Notes under the pieces: model-generated
Told to the model about the DNA's origin: nothing
The model's input: only the letters and a program-made list of their open reading frames with translations
Databases searched by the model: none
Shown here: positions 62,150 to 64,000 of the stretch, one piece after another
Layout of the letters: each line of letters opens with the position of its first letter
Position numbering within the stretch: position 1 is the first letter of the stretch
Position numbers and translations under genes: made by a program
Origin: Cinclus cinclus
Lineage: Eukaryota > Chordata > Aves > Passeriformes > Cinclidae
Reading direction: 5' to 3'
DNA: 64,000 nucleotides
Assembly: GCF_963662255.1 (NCBI RefSeq)
Contig: NC_085050.1
Span: 22,616,131 to 22,680,130 of the forward strand

Positions 62150-64000
62150 TTAATTGAGGTGGTTAAATAATTTTCTGTCCTTCGGCTATGGTTGCTGTGA
62201 GGTAAAAAAGGCGGTGTTCATTCTCTCTCCTGTACCATAGCACGGTCTCAACAAAGAGAAGTGAAGGGAAGCATGGATAGGTGTTGAGGGTTAGTTCTTT
62301 CCAATAGGTTACAGTAAAATTCAGTGTTTAAAGTCGAGGTGGTGAACATTGTCCAGAAGAAGGAAATAACGAGATTGCGCTCTTGCCCATGGGACCTGGG
62401 CCCTGCTCAGGGACTTCTTGCCTAGCACTAGTAAAGATCTTAGATACTGCTCTTGCCTTTTAAGTGAACATGGTGGGGTATTAGTACATCACATCTGATT
62501 TCAGGAGCGAAAGATTGTGAGAAATCTGCTGTCTTTTCTTCTCCAGTACATTTAAGTTCACTTACACTATCTCTTGTAGAAGCTGGGTGTGGGATTTTGC
62601 TCCATCTGCATTATTGCAGTGATTTAGAATCTTTAAACAGATGACAATTTCTATGTTAAATGTTGACAGACTAGGTGGATAATACATGCACGTTCTTACC
62701 AAAGTGACTAAAGAAGTGCCTTGTTCTCACGTGGCATTTTCATCCATAGTTCTTAAAATAGATTTTAAAAAAATGAATCATTATTTCTCTTTTATATTTT
62801 ATCCTGTTACTACTTTGGAGGATCTGGTCTTTCCCTAGAAGAATCTCTACTTATTTGAGTGAGTACATACTGTAATCACAGGTCCTTTAGAAATGCAATG
62901 TAAACTACGTGTGTTTCTACTGAAAGAGCCTACTGAGGTTTGCAGTCAGTGCAGGATCCTGGCAGATTCAGCGTGGTTAGCCTGGCAAAGGCACAGGGTT
63001 CACTGTGTTTATTCTGAAGTAAAAACAAGTCATACCTTTTCTCACTGCTTACTGGCACAGACGTCTGTTTTAAACACATATAGGTTGTTGTTTTTTCTTT
63101 TTTTTTTCCCCCAGGGAAACCTAAGCAAAGCAGCTAGAAGCTCAATGAGTGACTCAGAAGTCAGTCTCATCTATACCATCCTCTTCAAATCCCCATCTAT
63201 CTCCTTAGGTCTCGAATAGCCGTGAATGCATACATTTGTACTGCTAGAATGTTATCTGGTTCCTCTGTACCAGCCAGAGCCAAAACTGATCCAGGTCCTT
63301 TAAGTGGTCTCCTGAGGACGTTGGTAAGTGTGCTCAGCGTGTGCTTGGCACACAAGGAGTGGATTTTCTAGGAACAGGAAGGGTACAGTGGTTGTGTGCA
63401 AGGCCAGATGTGTGTGAGAAGGACTTCCCTCTGCCTGCTGGTGTACATGTGGGTCAGCTAATACCTCCCAATTACTGAGGGCAAGAACTTCAGAGCCTTC
63501 TTCTGCTGGGGGGGGGGTTCAGGCATATTTACTTCAGGGGAGTGCTGTGTCCTAAAGATTATAAAGAAACACGTGGATCTAACTCTCCACCTGCATCTAT
63601 GCTACTTGCCAAGGAGCTTCAAAAGGGATATTTTTTGTATCTGGTAATCATGGCCCTTTGCTGGAAGGAGGCAGGTCTGGGTTGTTGTCTGTGATTTGAG
63701 AGCTGTTTAAAATGTCTAAAGAGCCCTTGGAACAGGCAATGGACCCCAGTCCCTTTTTTCATTGCAAAGGACCTTCACTGATAAGACAGTCACACCCCTG
63801 CCAAGGATGTCGATCTCACATTCTCTCTTGCAAACAGCACAGCTTAACCAGAAAGGTTGGACTGAATGATCTTGGAGGTCTTTTCCAGCCTAAATGATTC
63901 TGTAAAAGGATGATGAGGGCTGCTTTTGTTTCCTTATAGCCTACACTCTGGTGGTGAGGGCACTGCAGGCAGATTAAAAAATGCAGGGCTCGAAGGCATT
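62150..64000. other. UGDH upstream flank
   Basis: This is AT-balanced DNA with a G run (about 63507-63515) and the CR1 tail at 63.86 kb. No coding exon was recognised. By synteny the next gene beyond the right edge should be SMIM14. Confidence 0.6.
63855..63905 (+). mobile_element. CR1 LINE 3' tail fragment
   Basis: AAAGGTTGGACTGAATGATC, then TTGGAGGTCTTTTCCAGCC and TAAATGATTCTGT, is the canonical CR1 3' end with its terminal ATTCTGT repeat unit. It lies upstream of UGDH. Confidence 0.8.

Noticed and set aside
61279..62157. Overlapping GC-rich frames (99-167 codons) near the UGDH promoter
   Set aside because: Same compositional effect; the real content is UGDH non-coding exon 1 and its promoter.

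Overview
This is a bird nuclear genome window. It has spliced genes with GT-AG introns, CpG-island promoters and CR1-type LINE fragments. The five protein-coding genes are, in order, RFC1(-), KLB(+), RPL9(-), LIAS(+) and UGDH(-), the same order and orientation as human 4p14. Exons were traced by eye from conserved protein sequence and intact splice sites; no alignment or search was run.

Layout. 1-8.7 kb: the 5' end of RFC1 (large subunit of the PCNA clamp loader), reading leftward, with a first coding exon that holds only the start codon. 9-13 kb: RFC1-KLB intergenic DNA. 13.06-27.6 kb: five-exon KLB (beta-klotho, the FGF19/FGF21 co-receptor). 28.7-33.8 kb: RPL9 (ribosomal protein uL6), convergent with KLB. 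33.8-33.95 kb: a short divergent RPL9/LIAS promoter with two perfect CRE palindromes. 33.95-42 kb: eleven-exon LIAS (mitochondrial lipoyl synthase). 42-48 kb: intergenic DNA plus the 3' UTRs of LIAS and UGDH. 48.1-61.8 kb: twelve-exon UGDH (UDP-glucose 6-dehydrogenase), convergent with LIAS, with a CpG-island promoter. 62-64 kb: upstream flank of UGDH with a CR1 tail.

The genes are not an operon and do not act in one pathway. They are a conserved syntenic block with two convergent pairs (KLB/RPL9 and LIAS/UGDH) and one head-to-head pair (RPL9/LIAS). The reconstructed proteins have the expected sizes: RPL9 192 aa, UGDH 494 aa, LIAS 383 aa and KLB 1006 aa from the internal start.

The most notable observations are: (1) a break between the conserved N-terminal reading frame of KLB and the rest of the protein, so that translation probably starts at an internal Met at 13166; (2) a 317-bp solo LTR with a perfect 6-bp target-site duplication, 42 bp from a UGDH splice donor and in sense orientation with a poly(A) signal; (3) a CpG island with a CTCF-like motif and a GGTTCC-type repeat inside LIAS; (4) the RPL9 stop codon lying 9 nt before the last exon junction. 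I found no undescribed multi-gene system, CRISPR array, tRNA or rRNA.
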